Part shown: positions 34,501 to 42,258 of the stretch, piece by piece
How positions within the stretch are numbered: the first letter of the stretch is position 1
Layout: each line of letters begins with the position of its first letter
NCBI GenBank assembly: GCA_023229575.1
Contig: JALNYZ010000011.1
Span: 62,001 to 126,000, forward strand
Source: Prolixibacteraceae bacterium
Lineage (GTDB): Bacteria; Bacteroidota; Bacteroidia; Bacteroidales; Prolixibacteraceae
DNA: 64,000 bases
Reading direction: 5' to 3'
Program-made: the position numbers and the translations under genes
The notes under the pieces: generated by a model
Seen by the model: only the letters and a program-made list of their open reading frames with translations
Databases searched by the model: none
What the model was told of the DNA's origin: nothing

Positions 34501-34813
34501 CTTCGTCAACGCCTATCACATTTGATTTTAGAACTACATCCATTTTATTAGACAGTCCAATGGCAACCTCCTGAGTGACCATGCCAACAAAGGAAAATGT
34601 CAATACCCTGGACGATTCAGGGACAACGATCGAATAGAGGCCACTTGCATCAGTAATGGTCCCATTGGTAGTCCCCTTAACACTTACTGTAACGCCTATA
34701 ACCGGGAGTCCATCTTCTGAAGAACTGACCAATCCGGTAATTTTCCTTGTCTGAGCCATCGCACTGAAGAGCCACACCACAATAAGAAATGCAATTAAGA
34801 ATCCTTTTTTCAT
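31568..34813 (-). CDS. SusC/RagA-like TonB-dependent transporter (pair 1)
   Basis: An outer-membrane receptor of 1081 residues that imports a substrate using the TonB-ExbBD energy of the inner membrane. It has a signal peptide (1-20), a carboxypeptidase-regulatory-like domain (ITGLVSSSEDGLPVIGVTVS, about 25-95), the TonB box-like VDEVVVTAFG, a plug domain (GVAITPSSGAPGASTQITIR, LYVIDGMPVA, GQAAAALYG, GVIVITTKSG) and the 22-strand barrel ending in Phe (NFGLGLNLEF). There is no STN domain, so no FecR/ECF signalling is expected. The LytS/LytTR system upstream on the other strand is the likely regulator. A 7-bp hairpin lies in the 5' leader. Confidence 0.95.
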   Translation of the reverse strand: MKKGFLIAFLIVVWLFSAMAQTRKITGLVSSSEDGLPVIGVTVSVKGTTNGTITDASGLYSIVVPESSRVLTFSFVGMVTQEVAIGLSNKMDVVLKSNVIGVDEVVVTAFGMKRERKALGYAVQDVKNEELTRTGSSSFATALQGKLSGVAITPSSGAPGASTQITIRGARSFAGNNTPLYVIDGMPVASQADFQSGSNGNSQVRGDGVTGTDIANRAVDIDPNDIESINILKGQAAAALYGIRATNGVIVITTKSGSAAKGGKPVISFSSYSSADVISRKPAYQTTWAQGTPLNNGTGYTFNPNASTAWGPRIVDLPNDPAYGGSVPNARNGNNATTYAGKYYVPQLATAGMDPWVTPQVYDNVENFFKTGITLNNSFGINQSTEKSTYSFGISNTNQSGIISSTSQDRYSARINAETRLSQAWKTGVSMNYSSNYIKKAPTANDGLVATVFAAPVNYDLKEIPYQSPTNPYTQILYRATNFNNPYWNMEHNLFAEQTNRFFGNSYVVFSPKISQLDDKKLIFRYQFGVDSYTTHYQDINEMGSKNTLGSIANYGVTTSVYNSLLTANYDMDIISDIHLNLMLGNEINNQFGKNYREVGNDFNFGGWPHIDNAITRSAVSERKAESRSVGFFGNLSLSYKNRLYLNATGRQDVVSQMPRKNRTFFYPSVSLGFILTEMEMLKDNPILSFAKLRTSYAEVGQAGTYTQNYYTTPNYGGGFWVGAPVSYPLGGINSYIPNNIQCDPGLKPQNTVSFEVGADLKFFNNRLGLEYTYSRQDVKNQIFNVPLAGSTGVNSLTMNGGSIYTNTHEAVVFVVPIRQKDMDWTVSLNFTKMDNYVSELAPGVQNITLGGFTTPQVRAGIGYKFPVIYGSSFAKDAQGRILVDENPASIYRGMPIAGAPDVIGNAAADFELGGSTTIRWKRVNLSATFDWKSGGQMYHGTNALLEYTYGLAKSTEDRTTPFIYPGFKANGQRNDIQRGGPGDLKAYYDLYSNTLGNINEAYIYNNSFVKMRELTLSYQLPKYKGVQLRVTGFARNILLWTQLPNFDPEATQGNNNMSGAFERFTVPATSNFGLGLNLEF

Positions 34814-35442
34814 AGATTAAATATTTAGATTATGGGACAAAAGCCCACTGGATTTTTTCGCTTAGCAATTGGTCGGTATTCTTCTTTGATCAGTTAGGGA
34901 CTCGCCCTAACAGAAAATCAACAAGATCAAACCTATGATTAAAAATTTTTGAGGTTGCTTTTAATCAATGTAACCAGCACTTCGATGGGTAAATGAATGG
35001 TATAGGCTGCCAGATGGATCATGACATGAGTTAACTCCCGTTTGTCCGGAAAAACATGCTGTTTACCATCAACAACGATTGATTGGCCATAAGATTGCCA
35101 CTCCATTTGTATCATATTTCCCCGGCCTGTTAGACGAGAAAATCTTATAACCATCTATTGGAATCTGATCAGGATCCCCATTATAACACTGTCATTGTCT
35201 GGAATGGGAATGCTGGAGATATGATTTATCAAAATCAAATGGTCTGCGCTAGGTTATTTACGGTGATCTGCATGTTCCAGGGCACGAACGACCTAATACC
35301 AGGCAAAAGTCTCTCTTTTCAGACCATCCGTATCATTTGCCCATGGTTGTCCCTGTTACATTGATAATTTTACCACCCCCCATTTTTTCGAAATATATTT
35401 GAGCCAAAGTTCATTATCAATCATTTATTAAAATTTATTCCA
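34814..35442. promoter_or_regulatory. SusC leader with 7-bp hairpin; rest unassigned
   Basis: A perfect hairpin with arms gttaggg (34893-34899) and ccctaac (34905-34911), 5-nt loop, lies about 80 bp before the susC ATG. An open frame of 71 codons on the - strand (34939-35154; reads like VVDGKQHVFPDKRELTHVMI) is not recognised and may be chance; confidence in it is low. On the + strand TATATTTG at 35394-35401 is a good -7 box for the gene at 35443. Confidence 0.4.
35394..35401 (+). promoter_or_regulatory. -7 promoter box for the small secreted-protein gene
   Basis: TATATTTG fits the Bacteroidota -7 consensus TAnnTTTG and lies 42 bp before the ATG at 35443. No TTG is found at the proper -33 distance, so the promoter is only half supported. 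Confidence 0.4.
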
Positions 35443-35913
35443 ATGAAAACAATCATTTTAACCACCGTGTTATTCCTTATGGTTTCTATGTTTGCCATGG
35501 GCAACAAGATTGTTGCCAAAGGATCATCAAATTCTGCTTTCGGGAATTACAAAATTGAAAAACTGGAAGATCATATGATGCTACAGGGCAAAGAGCTTGA
35601 CAAGTACTTGATCACCTACGAAAAATCAGATATGAAGGTCGTAGTTGTTCTTGACAAACAAAAAAAATGTAAAAAGTACTATGTGCTGTCAGATCAGGCT
35701 CCTGTGCAATATGAATGTAATGGCGTCTATTTTGGAATTAAGAAACTGGATGGAACGCTTCTCTCCAGTGGTTTTGAAACCTGCATGGAGAAGCTGAACA
35801 AACAAGTTTACTTCCACCAAAAAGTGCTCGCAAGCGGAACAACCGAAATCCTTGAACATTTGGGATTGATTGCCTCTTATTATCCGGAATTTTTCACTCC
35901 CAAAGTTTCATGA
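35443..35913 (+). CDS. Small exported protein of unknown function
   Basis: A 156-residue protein with a signal peptide (MKTIILTTVLFLMVSMFAMG, cleavage near residue 20). The mature part has basic and aromatic segments (GNYKIEKLEDHMMLQGKELD, then KYLITYEKSD, and KQKKCKKYYVLSDQAPVQYE) and three Cys (KKC, YEC, ETC). I do not recognise the family. Codon use and a -7 box at 35394 support it as real. It lies alone between SusC pair 1 and a GDPD gene. Confidence 0.6.
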   Translation: MKTIILTTVLFLMVSMFAMGNKIVAKGSSNSAFGNYKIEKLEDHMMLQGKELDKYLITYEKSDMKVVVVLDKQKKCKKYYVLSDQAPVQYECNGVYFGIKKLDGTLLSSGFETCMEKLNKQVYFHQKVLASGTTEILEHLGLIASYYPEFFTPKVS

Positions 35914-36130
35914 AATACCCACGAGAAAATTTTCACATCAACCGAAAATGATCCGCCATTTGGCGGATGGGTATTCCATCAGACCATTGAAAAACAAAAT
36001 TTATACTGATGAAATAGGCTAGCGTCTATCTAAATTATCTTCCGTAAGGGATCGAAAGGGAAATCTTCGTTGAAGTTTTCCCTTTTTTGATTTTATTTGC
36101 ACAACTATTTACTATTAACACAAGGAATCC

Positions 36131-36985
36131 ATGAACAACAAATCAAAATTATTGGCTCTTTCCGCCCTATTGTTACTGTTATCGCTGGCACCGGACAGTC
36201 GGTTTAAAACCACTCTCACCAATTTTCATGATGCTAATGCCAAATACATCATGGTGGCTGCCCACCGGTCGGCCCACAACGGCCATCCTGAAAATTCAAT
36301 CTCTGCCTTGAAACATGCCATCGAAATTGGCGTGGATATTGCAGAACTGGATGTCAAAGTGACCAAAGACAGTGTGGTGGTACTGATGCACGACGGAAAA
36401 ATCGACCGGACAACCAACGGCAAGGGCAATCCTGAAAATTATACACTGGCCGAGCTGAAGAAATTCAGGCTGAAAATGGACGATGGTACCCTGACCAACG
36501 AGACCATCCCAACCTTCGAAGATTTCCTAAACATCGCCAAAGGCAAAATCATGGTGGATATCGACATCAAGACCAGTCACCTGAAGCCGGTGGTGGATGC
36601 CGTAAAAAGAACAAAAACCCAGGATCAGGTCTTCTATTTCGACAACGATTACGATGCCTTAAAGAAGGTCAGAAGTATGGACAAAACATCCCTCTTTATG
36701 CCACGGGCTTACAACTATAAGATGGCCGATTCGGCACTGAAGATTTTTAGTCCTAAGGTGATTCACATCGATGAGACGTACTACACCCCCGAACTTACGA
36801 AGTTGATTCGCGGAAAAAATGCTAGGATCTGGATCAATGCCCTGGGAGAGCCAGATGATTTAATCCGAAAAGGTGAAATCGAAAAAGCAATCGACCAAAT
36901 TCTGAAATACAGGGCCAACATCATCCAAACCGACGAACCGGAAAAGGTCCTGGAGTATCTGAGGTCAAAAGGGTTGCACAACTAA
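36131..36985 (+). CDS. Glycerophosphodiester phosphodiesterase
   Basis: A 284-residue periplasmic or exported GDPD (hydrophobic N-terminus, residues 7-20, probably a signal peptide). It would cleave glycerophosphodiesters from lipid turnover to glycerol-3-phosphate plus an alcohol. Active-site motifs are intact: AHRSAHNGHPENSISAL (His45, Arg46, Glu54, Asn55), AELDVKVTKD (Glu72, Asp74), LMHDGKIDRTT (His87, Asp88) and MVDIDIKT. The C-terminus IIQTDEPEKVLEYLRSKG is the family's last strand and helix. Length is normal. No operon partner is visible: repeats follow. Confidence 0.92.
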   Translation: MNNKSKLLALSALLLLLSLAPDSRFKTTLTNFHDANAKYIMVAAHRSAHNGHPENSISALKHAIEIGVDIAELDVKVTKDSVVVLMHDGKIDRTTNGKGNPENYTLAELKKFRLKMDDGTLTNETIPTFEDFLNIAKGKIMVDIDIKTSHLKPVVDAVKRTKTQDQVFYFDNDYDALKKVRSMDKTSLFMPRAYNYKMADSALKIFSPKVIHIDETYYTPELTKLIRGKNARIWINALGEPDDLIRKGEIEKAIDQILKYRANIIQTDEPEKVLEYLRSKGLHN

Positions 36986-37141
36986 GAACTTTAACCACTA
37001 AAAAGAGGGGGAGACAGGGGACTGGGAGAGGGGGCGATCGGAACTCCTGAATTGGAAGAAATGAAACGGTGAAACAGCGAAACGGAGAAAGCGTTCTTTC
37101 TTTTAATTCGTGTAATTTGTGCAATTCGTGGTTGGGTGGGG
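36986..37141. repeat. Microrepeat spacer overlapping the DUF3343 gene end
   Basis: Holds gagggggagacaggggactg and gatcggaactcctgaattgg-type segments and TTCGTGTAATTTGTGCAATTCGTGGT units at 37103-37130. A further unit, TTAATCCGTGTAATCC, starts at 37142 and contains the complement of the last codons of the DUF3343 gene. Confidence 0.6.
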
Positions 37142-37378
37142 TTAATCCGTGTAATCCAGTGTTGCAATTCTTTGTGTAATCATCCCATTCCTCATCGCAA
37201 ATTCTTCCAGTTTATCTACATTATCTTTGGTGGTCTCCAGGCACATCCCGCACTCTGATGACCAAGGCTTTGGCACGGGTATCACCTTAACAGGAAGGTT
37301 GTTTTCCACGCACCACTGTTCCGCTTTGATTACCTGACGAATGTTCTGGAACAACACAATTTCCCTATTTTCCGACAT
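37142..37378 (-). CDS. DUF3343 family Se/S-carrier-like protein
   Basis: A 78-residue protein of the DUF3343 family, annotated as a putative selenium/sulfur carrier. Motif PKPWSSECGMCLET near residue 36 carries the two Cys that could hold a persulfide or selenopersulfide. Its start overlaps the end of the upstream class-V aminotransferase by 14 bp, and the cluster also has yedF and mnmH, so a role in delivering Se to SelD/MnmH is likely. Its last codons (TLDYTD) are encoded within a TTAATCCGTGTAATCCAGTG-type repeat unit. Confidence 0.82.
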   Translation of the reverse strand: MSENREIVLFQNIRQVIKAEQWCVENNLPVKVIPVPKPWSSECGMCLETTKDNVDKLEEFAMRNGMITQRIATLDYTD

Positions 37379-38483
37379 TGTGGATCGCTTTGGCCAGAAA
37401 GTTCATCTCCTCCGGCGTATGGTAAGGTGACAATGAAAAACGGCAATCCCCGGTAGGGAACGAGCCCAGATGACGGTGAGCCAGGGGTGCACAATGGAGT
37501 CCAGCCCTGCATTCGATGCCATACCCTTCATAAAATTTCAGCGCCAGTTCGGATGAACTCCGTGTGTTGTGCACTACCGAAAATAGCTTGCCCTGATGCT
37601 CAAAATCGTCTGCACAGCGTACTTTATAATTGGCATTCCGCTTCACCTCTTTCAGCAAAGCCGCGAAATCGTCCCTCGAATGCTGAGCCAATGGCCTGTT
37701 CTTCAACGCAGCGTTCAACCCATGAATCCCGGTTATGTTGGGCGTTCCGGCTTCGAAGCGGTCGGGGACAACGGTTGGCATCGAGAGCGAATCGGATCCG
37801 CTGCCTGTGCCGCCGTACAACAAGGGCTCCACCATTTCGGGGAACCGCATAAACGCGCCTCCTGTTCCGGTAGGGCCCAGCAAAGATTTGTGGCCGGTGA
37901 AAGCCAGAAAATCGATGCCCCATTTGTCCACCTCAACGGGATGCGAACCGAGCGACTGACTGACATCAACCAACAGTGGAATCTTCCCGATGGCCTTTTT
38001 GATCTCTCCGGGTGATTGTGCCATGCCATTCACATTACTCATGTGACAGATGGCTGCCAAAATGGTGTTGGGACGCAGTTTTGAAGGAATCTTATCCATC
38101 AGGACGCGCCCATCCGGTCCACTTTCCAGCACCTCCCATTCAATCAAACCCAGTTGGCGCAAGCGCTCAAGGGGACGGGCAATGGCGTTGTGCTCCATGG
38201 CAGAGGTCAGCACATGCCCCCCCCTTTTACAGATTCCCTGGATCATCAGGTTAAGGGCCGTGGTGGCATTGGCCATCAGGATGATCTTACCGGCTTCAGT
38301 AGTGCCCATCATAGCAGCCAACTGATCGCGGCACTCCTCCACCAGCCGGGTCGAATTCAAAATGCGCGGATAGGCCGACCTCCCGTAGGTACCACCCGTT
38401 TCGTTCAGGTGCCTGACCATCGCCTCGGCCACTGCCGCAGGTTTAGGAAAGCTTGTTGCGCAATTATCGAAATATAAATTCAT
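37365..38483 (-). CDS. Class-V aminotransferase (cysteine desulfurase-like, selenium-cluster type)
   Basis: A 372-residue PLP enzyme of the cysteine desulfurase/selenocysteine lyase superfamily. Motifs: NATTALNLMIQG (PLP phosphate), ICHMSNVNG, LLVDVSQSLG, the PLP-lysine in FLAFTGHKSLLGPTGTG, FEAGTPNITGIHGL and a Cys-containing loop RAGLHCAPLAHR (catalytic Cys). It probably delivers S or Se from Cys/Sec as a persulfide to the YedF and DUF3343 carriers. The position between yedF and DUF3343 supports this. It is not a standard housekeeping IscS/SufS by its neighbours, though a role in general Cys desulfuration cannot be excluded. Confidence 0.87.
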   Translation of the reverse strand: MNLYFDNCATSFPKPAAVAEAMVRHLNETGGTYGRSAYPRILNSTRLVEECRDQLAAMMGTTEAGKIILMANATTALNLMIQGICKRGGHVLTSAMEHNAIARPLERLRQLGLIEWEVLESGPDGRVLMDKIPSKLRPNTILAAICHMSNVNGMAQSPGEIKKAIGKIPLLVDVSQSLGSHPVEVDKWGIDFLAFTGHKSLLGPTGTGGAFMRFPEMVEPLLYGGTGSGSDSLSMPTVVPDRFEAGTPNITGIHGLNAALKNRPLAQHSRDDFAALLKEVKRNANYKVRCADDFEHQGKLFSVVHNTRSSSELALKFYEGYGIECRAGLHCAPLAHRHLGSFPTGDCRFSLSPYHTPEEMNFLAKAIHNVGK

Positions 38484-38682
38484 GATGAAGTTTTAACTTG
38501 TTTGAAATGTTTAAACCGTTTGAAATGTTTGAAGGGTTATTGCTATCAGAAAATTTACTCCTTGAGCTGCACTTCCCTGAGACCAAATCAATTTGTGTCC
38601 ATTTGTGTAATTTGTGGTACGGGCCGGATCTAACATTTCAAACTCTAAAAACCTTTTAAACTTTTCAAACCTTTTTTGTGGT
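38484..38682. repeat. Spacer with 'AAACCGTTTGAAATG' and 'TTTGTGTAATTTGTGG' repeats
   Basis: Repeated words ttgaaatgttt and aaaccgttt (38497-38535) are followed by a TTTGTGTCCATTTGTGTAAT unit (38588-38620) and further caaactctaaaaacctttta words (38640-38670). No gene or terminator is evident, so the cluster may still be one transcript. Confidence 0.5.
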
Positions 38683-39294
38683 TCACGGCTTAATGATGTT
38701 TCCTGCCCTCGCCATCGTCTCCGTCAGTGCAAACATATTTGAAATCTTACCCACAGCAAGCTTTCCCCTGATGTCGTAAAAATCGACACAGGTACCACAG
38801 ATCAGAATCTCGGTACCGCTCTCTTCCAAGGCCAAAAGTGCGCTGCTCACACCCGAATCCACGGTAGTGAGCTTAACGCCCGAATTGTAAAATACCAGGT
38901 GAGTTGGCAATACAGCTTGCTCATTCAGGGAATTCAGAAATCCCTTCATCAGGATAGCCCCAAGTTGAAGATCCCCCTCCCCCATCTTGTCGCTGCTCAT
39001 CACAACAATGTAGGAAGAAGAACAAATCCCCGGATCGATGCTGCCTGAACCGGGCTCTTCAGGTTGGTTCACTACCGTGATGTAAAAGAGACCACCGGCC
39101 TCATTGCCTTCAGGATACAAGGACTGGTCTTTCAGATAGGTCAGAATATTCTGAAAGGCAGTCCTGTTGTCGCACTCGATCTTCAAGGTCTCGCCAGGCA
39201 GACAATTTTTGAGCGCCTTCCGGGTCAATATCAATGGTTGCGGACAGAGCAACCCTTTGCCATCTACTGTTTGCATTGTAATAATATCAAGCAT
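38683..39294 (-). CDS. yedF: Selenium metabolism protein YedF
   Basis: A 203-residue two-domain protein. The N-terminal TusA-like domain (residues about 5-75) has the sulfur-carrier motif GLLCPQPLILTRKAL with Cys17. The C-terminal DsrE-like domain (about 90-200) has SSDKMGEGDLQLGAILMKGF and ILICGTCVDFYDI with two Cys. The fusion is diagnostic of the YedF type linked to SelD. It is expected to carry Se or S between the aminotransferase and SelD/MnmH. It lies in the same cluster and orientation as mnmH and the aminotransferase. Confidence 0.92.
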   Translation of the reverse strand: MLDIITMQTVDGKGLLCPQPLILTRKALKNCLPGETLKIECDNRTAFQNILTYLKDQSLYPEGNEAGGLFYITVVNQPEEPGSGSIDPGICSSSYIVVMSSDKMGEGDLQLGAILMKGFLNSLNEQAVLPTHLVFYNSGVKLTTVDSGVSSALLALEESGTEILICGTCVDFYDIRGKLAVGKISNMFALTETMARAGNIIKP

Positions 39295-39510
39295 TAATTC
39301 AACATTTATCTAAGCCAATAAGACCCTTCGACATGCTCAGGGACCGGTGATACGGTGATTCAATCTGGCCCTTCGACAGGCTCAGGGAACAGAATCATAG
39401 TATTTTGTAACCGTCAGACCTTTGCTCCCTGAGCCTGTCGAAGGGTCAATCGGTTGTCTCACTTACAACATGAAAACGACACCGGTCCCTGAGCGAAGTC
39501 AATGGGCAAA
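39295..39510. repeat. 'CCCTTCGACAGGCTCAGGGA' hairpin cluster
   Basis: Copies of the element lie at about 39326-39346 (with ATGC for AGGC), 39367-39388 (forward), 39424-39447 (inverted), and a partial copy at 39486-39500. Copies two and three form a strong inverted pair of 20 bp or more with a 35-nt loop. It separates yedF and mnmH and may terminate transcription between them. Confidence 0.75.
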
Positions 39511-40539
39511 CTATTCAAACCTTATCTCCCGCTCAGCAAACGCTGCCAATTCCGGGGCCAATAATTCTGGCACATACGACTTTGGTACGAACTGTATCAT
39601 CTTCGTATTTCGACGTGCCATACTGAAATCGTAAGTCTTGTCGTAGTAGGCCAGGGTAATCTCCGTAACTTTTCTGTAATCTCCGGCCCGAAGCGCCTCC
39701 AATGTCTCGTGGGTATCTTTGCCTCCCAACCTTTTGCTGATGTTCTCAACACTGCGTTGCAACTGCTCAGGCGGAAATCCGGCGTAATCGCGCAACAACC
39801 TTTCAATCCGTTCTTCGGTGGGAGGATCGATGCGGATGGTCTGGCAGCAGTTCATCTGCGAGAAAAGCTCATTGAGAATACTTACTTTTCCGATGGACTG
39901 GCTCTCCCCTTCCACCCAGATGGGTTTTGAGAGATTGAATTCAGTGATTTTTTCGAATATCAGGTTCGTAAACTGTTCAGTGGTTGGTTGCGAAGGCTGA
40001 CCGATCCCTCCAAAACTGGAACCTCTGTGGTTGGCCAGTCCTTCCAGGTCCAACACCTGATGTCCGAGGGATTCAAGCTGATGGAGTATTTCTGTCTTAC
40101 CTGAACCAGTTGGTCCGCTAAGCATGATCAGTTTCAAACCATTGCTGATAAGCTCCCTGCAATGGTTTCTGTACGCTTTATAACCACCCTCCAGCAGGTA
40201 GACTTCCCTCCCGGCTGTCAGTAAAAGCCAGGCCATGCTGTTGCTCCGCATGCCACCTCGCCAACAGTAGAGGTAAAGGGCTCCCTGAAGCTTTCTGGCC
40301 TGCAGGACAAATTTTTTCAACTTGGGACCAACGAATTCCAGCCCTTTCAAAACGGCCAGTTCCTTGCCCTGCTGTTTGTAAATAGTTCCTACAACGATCC
40401 GCTCTTCGTTCGTGAACAACGGAAAAGAGATGGCATTCGGCAAATGACCTTCGGCGAATTCAGCAGGTGTGCGAATATCCAGCACCACCTGCCCCCTCAT
40501 CCGGCCAATAAACTCACCTGCTTTTAATGTCGTCATCAT
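39511..40539 (-). CDS. mnmH: tRNA 2-selenouridine synthase MnmH (SelU)
   Basis: MnmH replaces sulfur in 5-substituted 2-thiouridine of tRNA wobble position 34 by selenium using selenophosphate from SelD. The 342-residue product has an N-terminal rhodanese domain (LDIRTPAEFAEGHLPNAISF, catalytic Cys92 in YCWRGGMRSNSMAW) and a P-loop ATPase-like domain with GPTGSGKT and LEGLANHRGSSFGGIG. The start is at 40539 (or the next codon, 40536); the frame upstream to 40584 overlaps a promoter and is rejected. All key residues are intact. It is the first gene of the Se cluster and its partner selD is 35 kb away. Confidence 0.95.
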   Translation of the reverse strand: MMTTLKAGEFIGRMRGQVVLDIRTPAEFAEGHLPNAISFPLFTNEERIVVGTIYKQQGKELAVLKGLEFVGPKLKKFVLQARKLQGALYLYCWRGGMRSNSMAWLLLTAGREVYLLEGGYKAYRNHCRELISNGLKLIMLSGPTGSGKTEILHQLESLGHQVLDLEGLANHRGSSFGGIGQPSQPTTEQFTNLIFEKITEFNLSKPIWVEGESQSIGKVSILNELFSQMNCCQTIRIDPPTEERIERLLRDYAGFPPEQLQRSVENISKRLGGKDTHETLEALRAGDYRKVTEITLAYYDKTYDFSMARRNTKMIQFVPKSYVPELLAPELAAFAEREIRFE

Positions 40540-40554
40540 TCGCGATTTATCCGG

Positions 40555-40584
40555 CAAATTTACGCCAAATTGGGCAATTAGCAA
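40555..40584 (-). promoter_or_regulatory. mnmH promoter
   Basis: On the - strand TTG (complement of 40582-40584) and TAAATTTG (complement of 40555-40562) are spaced by 19 bp, an excellent match to the Bacteroidota -33/-7 consensus. Transcription should begin near 40548, 9-12 bases before the ATG, which fixes the start at 40539 or 40536. Confidence 0.65.
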
Positions 40585-40977
40585 TTAATCCTTTGTGACT
40601 CTATGTTTTCCTCTGTGATGGGAGGGGGTGAGGGGGCGAATTGGCCGAATGACGGAGAGACGGAAATGACGGAAGGATGACGGAGATGGAGTGGAACTCC
40701 GGAGGTTGAAGAATTGAAACGGTGAAACAATGAAACGGTAACAGCATTTGTTCTTTAAATTTAGTGTAATCTGTGGTAGGGAGGTTTGTTACGCTTGAAA
40801 AATCATATGAATTCTGCTCATTTTTTAATTCTGGATATTCTGCTTCAGACAATTCGTGTCCATTTGTGGTAAGGACGGGGTTAATCCGCTTAATCCATTT
40901 TGAAATCCTCATAATCCAAATCCAAATATCTTTTATTAGCTTTGAATGATCCAATTACTACTATTTAACACATTACC
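40585..40977. repeat. Repeat-rich divergent spacer before the membrane protein
   Basis: Contains gatgacggagatgg-type and gaattgaaacggtgaaacaa-type microrepeats (40640-40740), TTAGTGTAATCTGTGGT (40761-40780), the CTGGATATTCTGCTTCAGACA unit (40808-40855), TTCGTGTCCATTTGTGGT (40853-40872), and ccgcttaatccattttgaaa. TAGCTTTG at 40937-40944 is a -7 box for the gene at 40978. No gene seen. Confidence 0.55.
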
Positions 40978-42258
40978 ATGAAGAAAAATCATCTTATTCT
41001 CTCCATTCTCCTGGTTGGCATCGCTTTTGGGACGTCCTGGGCCATCCGTGGGCAATTCGGTCACGAACCCGGCGCTGCGTTTGCAGGAATCATCGGAGTC
41101 GCCGCCCTGCTTCTTGTCGCCCGTCGCGAAGATTGGCACAACAAAATGTTGCCCATTATTGCAGCTGGCGCCATTGGCTGGGGTACCACCGGAATGATCA
41201 GCTATGGCATGGTGGTCGGCTATTGCAGGGCCCTGGACCTGCTCAATTCGACCTACGGCTTTCTCTCTCTTTTTGTCATAGGGGGACTTTTTGGATTGAT
41301 CGGCGGCGGTCTCGTTGGCCTGTCACTCAATTCAACCTCCGCCAACCGGGTGAAATGGCCCTCCCTGGTGGCTGAAATGGCCGGCGGCGGACTGATCGGC
41401 TATTACTTCCTGATTGAACAGGCTGAATTGCTGATGACGCCTCCCAGGTCGGAAGCTTGGGCAATCTGCCTCGGGGCCGGGGCCGCCATGGTGTGGCACA
41501 TGGTTCGAAATGGGTTTTCACCCGCCCTTCGCGTGGCCTTTTATGCCATGCTGGGAGCCGGTTTCGGCTTCTCATTCGGGAATCTGTTGCAAACAACCGG
41601 CAATGTCCTTCAGCTACATTTCAACATGTGGAATGTGATGGAATACAACATCGGGTTCTGGGGCGGTTCAGGGATGGCCTATGGTGTTTTTACCTCCGCA
41701 TGGCCCACCGAAACCGATGCTCCAAAGAAGTATGAAAATAATCTCTCTTTGATGATAATCCTGCTGATCGTTCCGCTGCTGGTCTGGAAAGATGCTTTCA
41801 TGGCAAGCGACCTTATGAAAAGCAATTTCATACAAAATGATGTATCCAAAGCGTTGTTCCTCACCTTACTGACCTTTGCAATTCTGGTGGCCATGAACCT
41901 GATCGTCAGGCTTAAATTGATTGGAAAAACAAGTTATGGCAGTAGCGAAGTGATGACACTGTTCCTCGTTCTCTTCAGTACATATATCGTTTGGAGTTAC
42001 CTGGTTACAGGCATGTTTATGGGCAATTTCAGGAGCGAACAACCGTTGTATGTGGTTAACCTGATCGCTTTCCTTATCCTGTCAGGAAAATCCAAATCCC
42101 CTTTTCAAGTCAATCAGTCATTAAAATTCTATCCCAAAGACCGATGGGCGCTCTATTTTGGCCTCACTTTAGCGATAATTCTTTTATTACCAATCATTTC
42201 ACAACTCATGCATGGTGGAATACCCAATGCCAACATGCGATTTCCAATACAACCATGA
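40978..42258 (+). CDS. Polytopic membrane protein of unknown function
   Basis: A 426-residue integral membrane protein with about eleven hydrophobic segments. Features include GTSWAIRGQFGHEPGAAFAG after the first helix, GGLFGLIGGGLVGLSL in the third to fourth helix, GAGFGFSFGNLLQTTG, and a Gly-rich IGFWGGSGMAYGVF. The many Gly-Gly-x-Gly helices suggest a transporter or sensor core. I do not recognise a named family. It overlaps the SMP-30 gene by 4 bp (ATGA), so the two are translationally coupled and probably act on the same sugar-acid-like compound, e.g. transport followed by lactone hydrolysis. That link is inference. Confidence 0.7.
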   Translation: MKKNHLILSILLVGIAFGTSWAIRGQFGHEPGAAFAGIIGVAALLLVARREDWHNKMLPIIAAGAIGWGTTGMISYGMVVGYCRALDLLNSTYGFLSLFVIGGLFGLIGGGLVGLSLNSTSANRVKWPSLVAEMAGGGLIGYYFLIEQAELLMTPPRSEAWAICLGAGAAMVWHMVRNGFSPALRVAFYAMLGAGFGFSFGNLLQTTGNVLQLHFNMWNVMEYNIGFWGGSGMAYGVFTSAWPTETDAPKKYENNLSLMIILLIVPLLVWKDAFMASDLMKSNFIQNDVSKALFLTLLTFAILVAMNLIVRLKLIGKTSYGSSEVMTLFLVLFSTYIVWSYLVTGMFMGNFRSEQPLYVVNLIAFLILSGKSKSPFQVNQSLKFYPKDRWALYFGLTLAIILLLPIISQLMHGGIPNANMRFPIQP

